Assembly: GCA_040881685.1 (NCBI GenBank)
Contig: JBBECS010000053.1
Coordinates: 91,217-154,913, forward strand
From: Acidimicrobiia bacterium
GTDB lineage: Bacteria; Actinomycetota; Acidimicrobiia; IMCC26256; PALSA-555
Reading direction: 5' to 3'
Length of the DNA: 63,697 bases
How positions within the stretch are numbered: position 1 is the first letter of the stretch; every line of letters starts with the position of its first letter. The notes beneath the pieces were generated by a model. That model searched no databases. It was not told where the DNA came from and saw only the letters and a program-made list of their open reading frames with translations. This document shows positions 8,805-19,214 of the stretch, one piece after another. The position numbers were made by a program, and so were the translations under genes.

Positions 8805-10102
8805 TGGGCTCCCGAAGAGCGACCGCAGCGCTGCTACTCGGGCTCACGGCCGTGACAGGCACCGCCTGTCGGACGTTGAAGCCAGCGCCCCCGCCGCCAC
8901 CGCCGCCGCCACCGCCGACGTTGGCGTGCGCCCTCTCGAGCGGCGGTCCCACCGCGGCCGCCGTCTTCGATGGTGAGGGGGTGTCGCTCGTCGCCGTGAC
9001 CGAGGCCGACGACGGCACGGTCGACGTGGTGACGCACGAGGCCGAAACGCCCGCCGCGGCGGAAGCATTCGTCGATGAGCTCGAGGCCGCCGGCGTCGTG
9101 CTTGCCGTGGAGACCAACGGACTCGTTCAGGCCGTCACCACGGCTACTGACCCACGGCGCGCTGACCAGTGGGCGCTCGACCGCGTGCCGTTCGAGGACG
9201 CGTGGGACACCGCCGGCACTCTCGGAGACGGGGTAGTAGTCGCCATCGTCGACACTGGCATCAACGGCGTGCATACGGACCTCGCCGGCCAATTCGTGCC
9301 GGGCGTCGACTGGGTCGTCGATGGCCGTCCGGGCTGTGCTGACGCGCACGGTCACGGCACGCACGTGGCTGGGGTCATCGCCGCCATCGAAAACAACGCA
9401 ATCGGCATCGCCGGCGCGGCGCCGAACGTGAAGCTGATGCCGGTTCGAGTGTTGGGTCAGAACGGCTCCGGGCTCGTTTCCGATCTGGCCGACGGCATCA
9501 AATGGGCCGTTGATCACGGCGCGGACGTGATCAACCTGAGCTTGGGCGACCCTGCACCGATGCCGACGGTGCAGGCAATGGTGCAGTACGCACGAGACCA
9601 CGGTGTGGTGGTGGTGGCATCTGCAGGGAACTGCAACCCGCAATGCTCGAGCGACCCCGAGGGGACACCCGACGGCCCCGTGTATCCGGCTGCGTACCCA
9701 GAGGCGATCTCGGTAGCCGCCAATGCGCTCGCGGACGATCCCGCCCCTCCGGAGGTTCCGCCGCTGCCTCTCGTGCGGGCACCGTTCTCGAGAGCCAATG
9801 GCGAGGTCGACCTGTCTGCACCGGGTTCGGCGATCTGGTCCACGTATCCGAACAATGGGTACATCGCGCTGAGCGGCACGTCGATGGCTTCGCCGTACGT
9901 GGCCGCCGCCGCCGCGCTGTTCCTCGCGATGTGCCCGGCAGTGCGAGCCGACGACACGGTCGGAGCGGTCACCCTTGTCACGTCGAAGCTCACCGATCCG
10001 TTGAGTGGGGCCGTGATCGATCTCGGTCTCCCTGGGCGCGACAACTCGTTCGGGTTCGGCTTGATCGACCCGAACGCAATGCTGCTTTCCGGCTGCTCGT
10101 AG
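8804..10102 (+). CDS. Subtilase (S8) family serine protease, lipoprotein
   Basis: A 432-residue exported protease. The N-terminus MGSRRATAALLLGLTAVTGTAC ends in a lipobox Cys22, followed by a run of ten prolines. A propeptide-like region (to about residue 115) precedes the S8 domain. The triad is Asp150 (VVVAIVDTG), His184 (GHGTHVAG) and Ser360 (GTSMASPYVA), with the oxyanion Asn in VVVASAGNC. Its start shares one base with the stop of the SGNH gene, so it belongs to the same transcript. It probably acts on the outer face of the membrane. The target is unknown. Confidence 0.92.
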   Translation: MGSRRATAALLLGLTAVTGTACRTLKPAPPPPPPPPPPTLACALSSGGPTAAAVFDGEGVSLVAVTEADDGTVDVVTHEAETPAAAEAFVDELEAAGVVLAVETNGLVQAVTTATDPRRADQWALDRVPFEDAWDTAGTLGDGVVVAIVDTGINGVHTDLAGQFVPGVDWVVDGRPGCADAHGHGTHVAGVIAAIENNAIGIAGAAPNVKLMPVRVLGQNGSGLVSDLADGIKWAVDHGADVINLSLGDPAPMPTVQAMVQYARDHGVVVVASAGNCNPQCSSDPEGTPDGPVYPAAYPEAISVAANALADDPAPPEVPPLPLVRAPFSRANGEVDLSAPGSAIWSTYPNNGYIALSGTSMASPYVAAAAALFLAMCPAVRADDTVGAVTLVTSKLTDPLSGAVIDLGLPGRDNSFGFGLIDPNAMLLSGCS

Positions 10103-10164
10103 GAGCGACACCTAGCCTTCGCACGCGACCTCATCGTCCTGTTCGAGGACGCGGCTGGCACCCG

Positions 10165-10170
10165 TAGACT
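10165..10170 (+). promoter_or_regulatory. -10 box of cysteine desulfurase gene (leaderless candidate)
   Basis: TAGACT ends 8 nt before the GTG at 10179. A transcript starting about 7 nt after this hexamer would begin at or next to the start codon. Confidence 0.5.
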
Positions 10171-10178
10171 TTCCAGGC

Positions 10179-11501
10179 GTGCACGGAGACCCCTCGGCCT
10201 GTCTCGACCATGCGGCCAGCACCCCGATGCGGCCCGAAGCGTTGGCCGCGATGGCGCCATTCCTCGTCGAGTCCTTTGGCAACCCGTCCGGCGGGCACGC
10301 CGGTGCCCGCGCCGCTAAGAACGCGCTCGAGGAAGCCCGCGAGGTCGTCGCGGCGTTCCTCGGCGCGCGGCCAGGTGAGGTCGTCATCACGGGGGGCGGC
10401 ACCGAGTCCGACAACCTGGCGCTGCTCGGCGCCGCACGCGCGGCTCGGTCAGCGGGGCGAGGTGACGGTGTCGTCACCACGCAGTTCGAGCACAAAGGTG
10501 TGCTCGCGCCGTGCGACCGACTGGAGCGCGACGGGTTCCGCGTCGCCCGGGTCCCTGTCACGCCCGGTGGCGTCGTCGACCTGGACGCCCTGGAGGCCTC
10601 GCTCGACGAGCGGACCGTCGTGGTGTCGGTGATGCTCGTGAACAACGAGGTGGGCACCGTCCAGCCGCTGGCCGAGGTCGCCGCACTGGTGCGAGCGCGC
10701 GCCCCGCGGGCGGTGATCCACACCGACGCGGTGCAGGGCGTGCCGTGGCTCGATGTCTCGACCGAGACCAACCCTGCGGACCTCGTGTCCGTCTCGGCAC
10801 ACAAGTTCGGCGGGCCGAAGGGGACCGGTGCACTCGTCGTGCGGGGCGCGGTGGCGATCGAGCCGCTGATCGAGGGTGGGGGACAAGAGCGTGGGCTGCG
10901 CGCTGGGACCGTCAACGTGGCCGGAGCCGCGGCGATGGCGGCCGCGCTGCGCGTCACGCACGAGCAGCGCGCACACGAGGTGGCCGCGGCCGGTCGGTTG
11001 CGCGATCGACTCATCGCGGGCATCGCCGACGCGGTGCCCGACGCCTTCTTCAACGGCGACCCCATGTGCAAGGTCGCCGGGAACTGCCACGTCGGCTTCC
11101 CTGGCGTCGAGGCCGAGACCTTGCTCGTGGCGCTGGATCGCGGCGGCGTGCTGGCCGCGGCCGGGTCCTCCTGCTCATCCGGTGCGACGGAGCCGTCCCA
11201 CGTGCTCGCCGCGATGGGTATCGCGCGCGAGCGGGCTCTCGCGTCGATCCGGCTCAGTCTCGGCTTCGCGTCCACCGACGCCGACGTGGACCATGCGCTC
11301 GCCGTGATCCCCGACGCGGTCGAGCAACTCCGTCAGGAAGGGCGGCGAGCGAGCACCGCGAGCGAGCTCGCGGGAGTGGCCAACGTCCCGGCGGGCGGCG
11401 CCGATGACGAAGGGCTTCGCCGTTCGTCATCACAGGAGACGAAGCCTGCGGAGTCGACCAGCGTTGTGGTCCCCGGCGCCGAGCGAGCCCGACCAAGATG
11501 A
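10179..11501 (+). CDS. Cysteine desulfurase (NifS/IscS type) with repeat-derived C-terminus
   Basis: A 440-residue PLP enzyme that takes sulfur from cysteine, here probably for MnmA and Fe-S assembly. Motifs include CLDHAASTPM at the N-terminus, GGTESDN, HTDAVQG, the PLP lysine K209 in SAHKFGGPKG, RAGTVNV and the persulfide cysteine C332 in GSSCSSGATEPSH. Recognisable sequence ends near residue 388 (VEQLRQEG). The remaining roughly 50 residues are encoded by a copy of the window's palindromic repeat and resemble no desulfurase tail. The GTG start follows a -10-like TAGACT. The stop overlaps the mnmA ATG (ATGA), so desulfurase and thiolase are coupled. Confidence 0.93.
   Translation: MHGDPSACLDHAASTPMRPEALAAMAPFLVESFGNPSGGHAGARAAKNALEEAREVVAAFLGARPGEVVITGGGTESDNLALLGAARAARSAGRGDGVVTTQFEHKGVLAPCDRLERDGFRVARVPVTPGGVVDLDALEASLDERTVVVSVMLVNNEVGTVQPLAEVAALVRARAPRAVIHTDAVQGVPWLDVSTETNPADLVSVSAHKFGGPKGTGALVVRGAVAIEPLIEGGGQERGLRAGTVNVAGAAAMAAALRVTHEQRAHEVAAAGRLRDRLIAGIADAVPDAFFNGDPMCKVAGNCHVGFPGVEAETLLVALDRGGVLAAAGSSCSSGATEPSHVLAAMGIARERALASIRLSLGFASTDADVDHALAVIPDAVEQLRQEGRRASTASELAGVANVPAGGADDEGLRRSSSQETKPAESTSVVVPGAERARPR
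11340..11497 (+). repeat. Palindromic repeat element, copy A (translated in desulfurase 3' end)
   Basis: It shares GCGAGCGAGCTCGCGGGAG-type flanks, a GGCGCC...CCCCGGCGCC outer stem, the core GAGACGAAGCCTGCGGAGTC (compare 16171-16190 and 60889-60908) and the terminal GAGCGAGCCCGACCAAG. Its loop also contains the inverted repeat GATGACGAA/TTCGTCATC. The element ends directly at the mnmA ATG. Confidence 0.75.
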
Positions 11502-12526
11502 ACGTGCTCGTCGCCATGAGCGGCGGGGTCGACTCGTCGGTGGCCGCTGCGCTGCTGCTCGACGCCGGCCACGACGTCACCGGCGTGACGCTGCGGCTCT
11601 GGGGTGGCAACACCGACTCCGGCTGCTGCAGCGTCGGCGACGTCGAGGACGCCCGCCGCGTCGCCGCGCAGCTGGGCGTCCCACATTACGTGTTCAACCT
11701 CACCGAGCAGTTCGACGCCAGTGTCGTGGCCCCGTACGTCGAGGGGTACGCCGCCGGTCGTACGCCGAACCCGTGCGTCGAGTGCAACCGTTCCATCAAG
11801 TTCGGAGTGCTTCTGGGTCGAGCACGGGCGCTCGGGTTCGATGCCGTCGCGACGGGGCACCATGCGCGCGTGCGGCGCAGCAGCAACGGGCGGTACGACC
11901 TGCTTCGCGGCATCGACTCGGCCAAGGACCAGTCCTACGTGCTCTACATGCTCGGCCAGCGCGAGCTGGCCCAGGTCGTCCTCCCAGTCGGTGACCTCAC
12001 GAAAGCCGAGGTGCGGGCGCACGCAGCCGCGCTCGATCTGCGCACCGCGCACAAGGCCGAGAGCATGGACGTCTGCTTCGTTGCGCGCGACGAGCGTCGG
12101 CAGTTCCTCGATGTGCGCGCACCACGTCGACCCGGCTCGGTCGTCGACACCAAAGGGCACCCCCTCGGGCAGCACGATGGCATCGCGCACTTCACCGTGG
12201 GTCAGCGTCGCGGGCTCGGCGTCGCGGCCGGTGAGCGCCGATACGTAGTCGACGTGGACGCGGCGAGTGCGACCGTCACGATCGGCCGTCGCGAGGACCT
12301 GTTGCGACACGAGATCCCAGTTCGTGAGGTCACATGGGTCTGTAGTGCCATCGATGCCGAGCGAGACGTCGACGTTCAGGTACGCGCGCACGGTCACGTT
12401 GCTCGGGGCAGGGTCGTTGCACCAGACCGCGTCGTGTTGCACGAGCCGCAGCCGCGGGTGGCGCCGGGTCAGGTGGTCGCCTTCTACGACGACGACGCGC
12501 TGGTGGGCGGCGGCATCGCCGCGTAG
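11498..12526 (+). CDS. mnmA: tRNA-specific 2-thiouridylase MnmA (TrmU)
   Basis: A 342-residue enzyme that 2-thiolates U34 of tRNA for Lys, Glu and Gln, using sulfur relayed from the cysteine desulfurase encoded just upstream. The PP-loop is AMSGGVDSSVAAALL at the N-terminus. DSGCCSVGDVEDARRVA, PNPCVECNRSIKFG (first catalytic cysteine region), ATGHHAR, KDQSYVLYML and ESMDVCFV (second cysteine) are all present, and the C-terminal beta-barrel domain is complete. The ATG at 11498 overlaps the TGA of the desulfurase gene. The stop lies 3 nt from the stop of a convergent membrane-protein gene. Confidence 0.96.
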   Translation: MNVLVAMSGGVDSSVAAALLLDAGHDVTGVTLRLWGGNTDSGCCSVGDVEDARRVAAQLGVPHYVFNLTEQFDASVVAPYVEGYAAGRTPNPCVECNRSIKFGVLLGRARALGFDAVATGHHARVRRSSNGRYDLLRGIDSAKDQSYVLYMLGQRELAQVVLPVGDLTKAEVRAHAAALDLRTAHKAESMDVCFVARDERRQFLDVRAPRRPGSVVDTKGHPLGQHDGIAHFTVGQRRGLGVAAGERRYVVDVDAASATVTIGRREDLLRHEIPVREVTWVCSAIDAERDVDVQVRAHGHVARGRVVAPDRVVLHEPQPRVAPGQVVAFYDDDALVGGGIAA

Positions 12527-12529
12527 CGA

Positions 12530-13420
12530 TCAGCGCGCGCGAGAAGCAGTCACCCCGCGACGGGCGGCGGTCTCGAGGAAGGACCGTCGCGAGCCCACGG
12601 CCACCAGGAGCTGGGTCGCCCGCGTCGCGATGGTTCCTCGGCGGCCCCGTGCGATGCGCGTGAGCTCGACGGGCTCGGCGAGATCCATGAGCACGTTGCC
12701 GAGCGACGCGCCGAGCCGCAGGTCTGCGGCATCCCCAGGGATCGGCACGGTCACGTCGGCCGCGTGGAGCGTGCGCACTTGACGGCGCACGAACAGCACC
12801 GGTTCGGCGAGGGTCATGGGGTCGACGACCACGACGCCGGCCGGTACGAGAACCAGCCATCGACGCGAGAGCCCGTGCAGGGCGCGGGCGCCGAACACCA
12901 GCGCCGGCAGACCGAGGACCAGCGCGACGATGCCCCATGCGATCTCGCCATCGGCGAGCAGCAGGGGTCCCGCCGCGGCGCCGACGACCACCGCCACGCG
13001 CACGATCGGCAGCGGTCCGATGAAGAGCGCGGGCGGAACGCGCAGGGGAAAACGCTCCTCGTTGCCGTATGCGATGCCGTTCGCCGCGGCGCGCGCGATG
13101 TCAGGCATCGAAGTGAGGACTGCGGTGACAATGGTGATGGCGACTGCGCCCCAGCCTTCGAGGCCATCTGTCTCGTTCGCGACCAGTGCCGCGATGGCGA
13201 GCAATGCATACGCAGGCGCGGTCGCGCGCAGCAGCGTGAGTCCGACCGGGCGAGGGGCCAACACCGCTACCGCGCCGGCACCCCACGATGCGAACAACAG
13301 CCCCGCGCCGACCCAACGTGCGGCTTCGTCGAAGCTGGCGATGGCGTCGCTCGCTGCCGCGCCAGTGCTCAACGGGAGGGTGATCCACGCGACGCGCAAC
13401 AGCCACAACCTCGAGGACAT
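12530..13420 (-). CDS. Polytopic membrane protein of unknown function
   Basis: A 296-residue protein with about six hydrophobic segments in the first 190 residues (for example WVGAGLLFASWGAGAVAVLA, ALLAIAALVA, IVRVAVVVGAAAGPLLLA, WGIVALVLGLPALVF). A soluble, beta-rich C-terminal part (VLVPAGVVVVDPMTLAEPVLF and onward) resembles a PH-like fold. I do not recognise a named family. It is convergent with mnmA and divergent from ligA. The ATG at 13420 lies 156 nt from the ligA start. Confidence 0.7.
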   Translation of the reverse strand: MSSRLWLLRVAWITLPLSTGAAASDAIASFDEAARWVGAGLLFASWGAGAVAVLAPRPVGLTLLRATAPAYALLAIAALVANETDGLEGWGAVAITIVTAVLTSMPDIARAAANGIAYGNEERFPLRVPPALFIGPLPIVRVAVVVGAAAGPLLLADGEIAWGIVALVLGLPALVFGARALHGLSRRWLVLVPAGVVVVDPMTLAEPVLFVRRQVRTLHAADVTVPIPGDAADLRLGASLGNVLMDLAEPVELTRIARGRRGTIATRATQLLVAVGSRRSFLETAARRGVTASRAR

Positions 13421-13468
13421 CGCCGTAGTCTGGCCTGCCGAGACTTCGGCGCGGATGAGCGACGATGA

Positions 13469-15589
<2,121 letters not shown>

Positions 15590-15607
15590 TGCGCGCGCCG
15601 GGCTGAC

Positions 15608-16048
15608 TCAGGCGACCGAGCGGAACGTCCATGAATAGGCCTCCGGGCTCGCAGGGCGTTCCTTGCCCTGCTCCCAGAACAGCACGACCACCGTGTGGAC
15701 GCCGGGCGAGAACCGCGCGACGTCCTTCCCCGGGCCTGGCCGGAAGCTGACCTGTCCGAGGGGCTCGACCCGGTCGACCTGGTCTTCGGGCACCTCGATC
15801 CCGTCGATCACCAGTACACCGGTGAAGGTGTTGCGCAGGTCGGCGGTGATCGCGTCCTGGAGGATCTCGCCGGGGGCGGGGTTCACGCTGTCGATGGCGT
15901 CGCGGGGCTCCTCGCCCACGCGTGTGGTGTCGGCCGAGTTGATCGCGATCGCGCCCAGACTGACTGCCGCCGCCAGCAGGCCGACCACGATGACGACGCG
16001 CCACGGGTGACGCAGCCGGCGCTCGCGGACACGCGGCGTAGGGAGCAT
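15608..16048 (-). CDS. Membrane-anchored hypothetical protein
   Basis: A 146-residue protein with an arginine-rich cytoplasmic start (MLPTPRVRERRLRHPWR), one transmembrane helix (VVIVVGLLAAAVSLGAIAI) and an extracellular domain of about 110 residues. That domain begins NPAPGEILQDAITAD and ends HTVVVLFWEQGKERP...YSWTFRSVA. The alternating pattern suggests an Ig-like/CopC-type beta sandwich, but I cannot assign it. It is convergent with ligA (18 nt between stops) and divergent from the PASTA kinase. The ATG at 16048 was chosen because it directly precedes the anchor; the longer open frame upstream runs into a repeat. Confidence 0.7.
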   Translation of the reverse strand: MLPTPRVRERRLRHPWRVVIVVGLLAAAVSLGAIAINSADTTRVGEEPRDAIDSVNPAPGEILQDAITADLRNTFTGVLVIDGIEVPEDQVDRVEPLGQVSFRPGPGKDVARFSPGVHTVVVLFWEQGKERPASPEAYSWTFRSVA

Positions 16049-16084
16049 CGAGCGGAGGCTACCGACGCGCCCGCGTGACCGTGA

Positions 16085-16235
16085 TGCGGCGCCGCCGCGA
16101 AGCGGGGGCGCTCGCCAGCGAGCGAACGCCCGCGGGACGGGGGTCGGGTGGCTTTGCCGCTCGACACCCAGGAGACGGAGCCTGCGGAGTCGACCAGGGA
16201 GTGGGTCCCGGCCCGCAGAGAGCGAGCGCAGAGGG
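16085..16235 (+). repeat. Palindromic repeat element, copy B
   Basis: It contains the hairpin TCGGGTGGC-TTT-GCCGCTCGA, which pairs fully only with two G-U wobbles, then CACCCAGGAGACGGAGCCTG and GCGGAGTCGACCAG, which are shared almost exactly with copies A and C. An outer GGGAC...GTCCC stem and GAGCGAGCG flanks complete it. It lies between divergent genes. Confidence 0.7.
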
Positions 16236-16262
16236 GTGGCTCGGAACACGGCGTGTGGCCCG

Positions 16263-16268
16263 TACCCT
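16263..16268 (+). promoter_or_regulatory. -10 box of PASTA kinase gene
   Basis: TACCCT ends 10 nt before the ATG at 16279, leaving at most a very short leader. Confidence 0.4.
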
Positions 16269-16278
16269 GGTACGCCAC

Positions 16279-18159
16279 ATGGCCCACACTGCCCTCGTTG
16301 ACCTCGTTGGTCGCGTCCTGGCCGGGCGCTACCGCCTCCTCGCCCCCGTAGGAGCCGGCGGGAGCGGCCGTGTCTACCTGGCCGACGACGTCCGCTTGCG
16401 GCGCCGCGTCGCGGTCAAGGTCCTGCACAGCGGGCTCGCCGAGGACGCCGGCTTCCTCCGCCGCTTCCGGGCCGAAGCCCAGATCGCGGCGGCGCTGCAC
16501 CACCCGCACGTGATGGCCGTCTACGACTGGGGCGAAGACGAAGGCGTGCCCTTCATGGCGCTCGAGCTCCTGAAAGGTGGGTCGCTGCGGGGCCTGCTCG
16601 ACTCGGGCGCCCGCCTGACGCCCGAGCAGTCCGCCCACATCGGCCGTCAGGTGGCCGCCGCGCTGCGCTACGCGCACACGCGCGGTCTGGTGCATCGCGA
16701 CGTGAAGCCCGCCAACCTGTTGTTCGACGAGCACGGCATCGTGCGCGTGGCCGACTTCGGGCTGGCCCGCGCGCTCGCGGAAGCCTCGTGGACGGAACCG
16801 AGCGGCACCATGCTGGGCACCGCCCGTTATGCGGCGCCCGAGCAGGCCGAAGAGGGTCGCCTCGACGGGCGCGCCGACCTCTACGCGCTCGCGCTCGTGC
16901 TCGTCGAGGCGTGCACCGGGGTGGTTCCGGTCGTCGCGGACACCGCCTTCGGTACGATCCGGATGCGCGCCACTCGCGGCATCCAGCCTCCGCTGGAGCT
17001 CGGGCCGCTCGCGCACGTCCTCGCGCGCGCTGGCCGTCCCGATCCTGCCGAGCGCTACGCCGATGCGTCCGACATGGGCTCCGCGCTCGCGCGCGTCGCG
17101 CGACAACTTCCGCCGCCGGCGCCGTTGCCGATCGCCGGGCTCGGCGAGGGTCTCGACGACATCGACCCCACGCGGATCGGGCGCTCCCGCCGCGGCGTGA
17201 GCAGCGGCGACTCGTCGACCGACGACACCGTGTCTGAGTCGGCGGCGCCGCTGGAGATCATCGGCGCCGAGTCGCGCCACGCCGTGATGCGCCGCAGCGC
17301 GATCCCGGTGCTTGTCGGCCTCGCGATCGCCTCCATGTTGATCGCGCCGGTCGCGCTCTTCCTGTCCACCGGTGGGGCGACTGCTGCGGTGCCGAGCTTG
17401 GTCGGCCTCGACCGCACGACCGCTGCCCGCGATGCCACCGACGCGGGCTTGCTCATGAAGATCGTCGAACGGCGTACGTCCGAGGACCCTCGAGGGCTCG
17501 TGATCGAGCAACGGCCGGGTCCGGGTGCCTTCCTCACCGAGGGCGACGAGATCACGGTCGTCGTGTCGCGTGGACCGCCACCCATCGCGCTGCCCGACGT
17601 CGCCGGGAAGCCGGTTGCCGAGGCCCAAGCCACGCTCGAGCAGGCTGGCTTCGTGGTCTCGATCGCGCGCGAGTTCAACGAGTTCGTGGCCAAGGACATC
17701 GCGCTCGGCACGACTCCGGTCGCCGGCAAGAAGGCGCGACCCGAGTCGACGATCACGCTCGTCGTGAGCGACGGTCCGAAGCCGGTGCCGGTGCCCGACG
17801 TCGCGGGGAAGACGTACGACGAGGCGGTGGCGATCCTCGCCTCCGCACGCCTCGGCGCGGCGCGCGAGGACGTTTTCAGCGACACGGTGGCGGCGGGCGT
17901 CGTCATGGGTACCAAGCCGGCGGTCGGCCAGCCCGCGGCGCGCGACTCCGTGGTCACGATCGTGGTGAGCAAGGGCCCCCAGATGGTGGAGGTGCCCAAC
18001 GTCGTGGGCATGACGGTCGAGGCTGCGAGCGCGGCGCTGCGCGACCTCGGACTCAGCCCCGACGTCGAGAACTACTCCCCGGGTGCCACCGTGCGCGCCC
18101 AGGCCCCGCTTGGCGGCACGGTCGTGAAGATCGGGTCCAAGGTCACCCTCTTCCTATGA
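16279..18159 (+). CDS. PknB-like serine/threonine kinase with four PASTA domains
   Basis: A 626-residue membrane kinase. The kinase domain (about residues 14-275) has the glycine loop GAGGSGRVYLA, VAVKVL, HRDVKPANLLF, VADFGLAR and the activation-segment end GTARYAAPEQ. A juxtamembrane linker precedes the single transmembrane helix IPVLVGLAIASMLIAPVALF (about 345). Four extracellular PASTA repeats follow, starting VPSLVGLDRT, LPDVAGKPV, VPDVAGKTYD and VPNVVGMTV. PASTA domains bind muropeptides, so this is probably a cell-wall or growth kinase. It is not next to ftsW/pbpA, where such kinases are often found. The ATG at 16279 was chosen at the first kinase-like residues (MAHTALVDLVGRVLAGRY). Confidence 0.95.
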   Translation: MAHTALVDLVGRVLAGRYRLLAPVGAGGSGRVYLADDVRLRRRVAVKVLHSGLAEDAGFLRRFRAEAQIAAALHHPHVMAVYDWGEDEGVPFMALELLKGGSLRGLLDSGARLTPEQSAHIGRQVAAALRYAHTRGLVHRDVKPANLLFDEHGIVRVADFGLARALAEASWTEPSGTMLGTARYAAPEQAEEGRLDGRADLYALALVLVEACTGVVPVVADTAFGTIRMRATRGIQPPLELGPLAHVLARAGRPDPAERYADASDMGSALARVARQLPPPAPLPIAGLGEGLDDIDPTRIGRSRRGVSSGDSSTDDTVSESAAPLEIIGAESRHAVMRRSAIPVLVGLAIASMLIAPVALFLSTGGATAAVPSLVGLDRTTAARDATDAGLLMKIVERRTSEDPRGLVIEQRPGPGAFLTEGDEITVVVSRGPPPIALPDVAGKPVAEAQATLEQAGFVVSIAREFNEFVAKDIALGTTPVAGKKARPESTITLVVSDGPKPVPVPDVAGKTYDEAVAILASARLGAAREDVFSDTVAAGVVMGTKPAVGQPAARDSVVTIVVSKGPQMVEVPNVVGMTVEAASAALRDLGLSPDVENYSPGATVRAQAPLGGTVVKIGSKVTLFL

Positions 18160-18204
18160 GCCGCAGGGTACCTACGGCGCGGGCGTTCGCCTCGGTAGCC
18201 CGCG

Positions 18205-18210
18205 TACGAT
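18205..18210 (+). promoter_or_regulatory. -10 box of short-chain dehydrogenase gene
   Basis: TACGAT lies 33 nt before the ATG at 18244. The leader carries AAGGAAGA as a ribosome binding site, so this transcript is not leaderless. Confidence 0.4.
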
Positions 18211-18243
18211 CCGGCGTCGTCGGCTGAAGAAGGAAGAGCGCAC

Positions 18244-19173
18244 ATGGGAACGCTGGACGGTCGGGTCGCGATCATCACGGGGGCTGGGCGCGGGCTGGGG
18301 CGCGAGCACGCGCTGCTGTTCGCGAGCGAGGGTGCCAAGGTCGTGGTGAACGACCTCGGTGGCGACATCCACGGTGAGGGAGAGGATCGAGCGCCGGCGC
18401 AGCAGGTGGCCGACGAGATCCATGCCATGGGTGGCGAAGCCGTCGCGAACACCGACAGCGTCTCCGACTGGGACGGCGCCAAGCGCCTCGTCGACCTCGC
18501 CATCGAGACGTTCGGCGATCTCCACGTGCTCGTGAACAATGCCGGCATCCTGCGCGACCGGATGCTCGTCAACATGACCGCCGAGGACTGGGACTCGGTC
18601 ATCGAAGTGCACCTCCGCGGCCACTTCTGCCCGACGCGGCATGCCGCTGCGTACTGGCGCGAGCAGGTCAAGGCCGAGAAGACGGTCAACGCTGCCATCG
18701 TGAACACGTCGTCCACGTCGGGCGTGCTGGGGAACGCGGGTCAGACGAACTACGGCGCGGCCAAGGCCGGTATTGCCACGTTCTCGTCGATCTGCGCGAT
18801 GGAGCTCCGGCGCTATGGCGTGCGTTCGAACTCGATCACTCCGATGGCGCGCACCCGCCTCACCGAGCAAACACCAGGCATGGAAGACATGGTGAAGGCA
18901 CCGACCGACGCGTCGAAGTTCGACATGTGGGACCCGGCCAACGTGTCGCCGATGGTCGCGTACCTCTCGACGGCCGACTGTCCCTTCACCGGCGAGACGT
19001 TCTTCGTGGAAGGCGACCGGGTCGCGCGCTACCAGTCGTATTCGATCGCCGAGAAGATCACGAACAACGGTGAGCGTTGGAGTGTGGAGCAGCTGGCGAA
19101 GGCGGCGAAGGGGCTCGAGCCCAAGAAGCGGCGCGGAGGTCCCGACGAGATCGGTGTCGCCCTGAAAGACTGA
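18244..19173 (+). CDS. Short-chain dehydrogenase, 3-hydroxyacyl-CoA dehydrogenase/HSD17B4-like
   Basis: A 309-residue SDR. The NAD(P) motif TGAGRGLG is at residues 12-19, NNAG at about 99-102, and the catalytic Ser-Tyr-Lys in STSGVLGNAGQTNYGAAKAG. The insertion NDLGGDIHGEGEDRAPAQQV after the second strand is typical of the dehydrogenase part of peroxisomal multifunctional enzyme/MaoC-partner SDRs, so I infer action on 3-hydroxyacyl-CoA or sterol side-chain intermediates. An extended C-terminus (KITNNGERWSVEQLAK and onward) fits that subgroup. A nearby SCP2 protein would suit lipid metabolism, but it is on the other strand. RBS AAGGAAGA. Confidence 0.87.
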   Translation: MGTLDGRVAIITGAGRGLGREHALLFASEGAKVVVNDLGGDIHGEGEDRAPAQQVADEIHAMGGEAVANTDSVSDWDGAKRLVDLAIETFGDLHVLVNNAGILRDRMLVNMTAEDWDSVIEVHLRGHFCPTRHAAAYWREQVKAEKTVNAAIVNTSSTSGVLGNAGQTNYGAAKAGIATFSSICAMELRRYGVRSNSITPMARTRLTEQTPGMEDMVKAPTDASKFDMWDPANVSPMVAYLSTADCPFTGETFFVEGDRVARYQSYSIAEKITNNGERWSVEQLAKAAKGLEPKKRRGGPDEIGVALKD

Positions 19174-19214
19174 CGGGGACGGGGCGCTCCGAGCGTCCCA
19201 TGTTGGGGGGCGAG

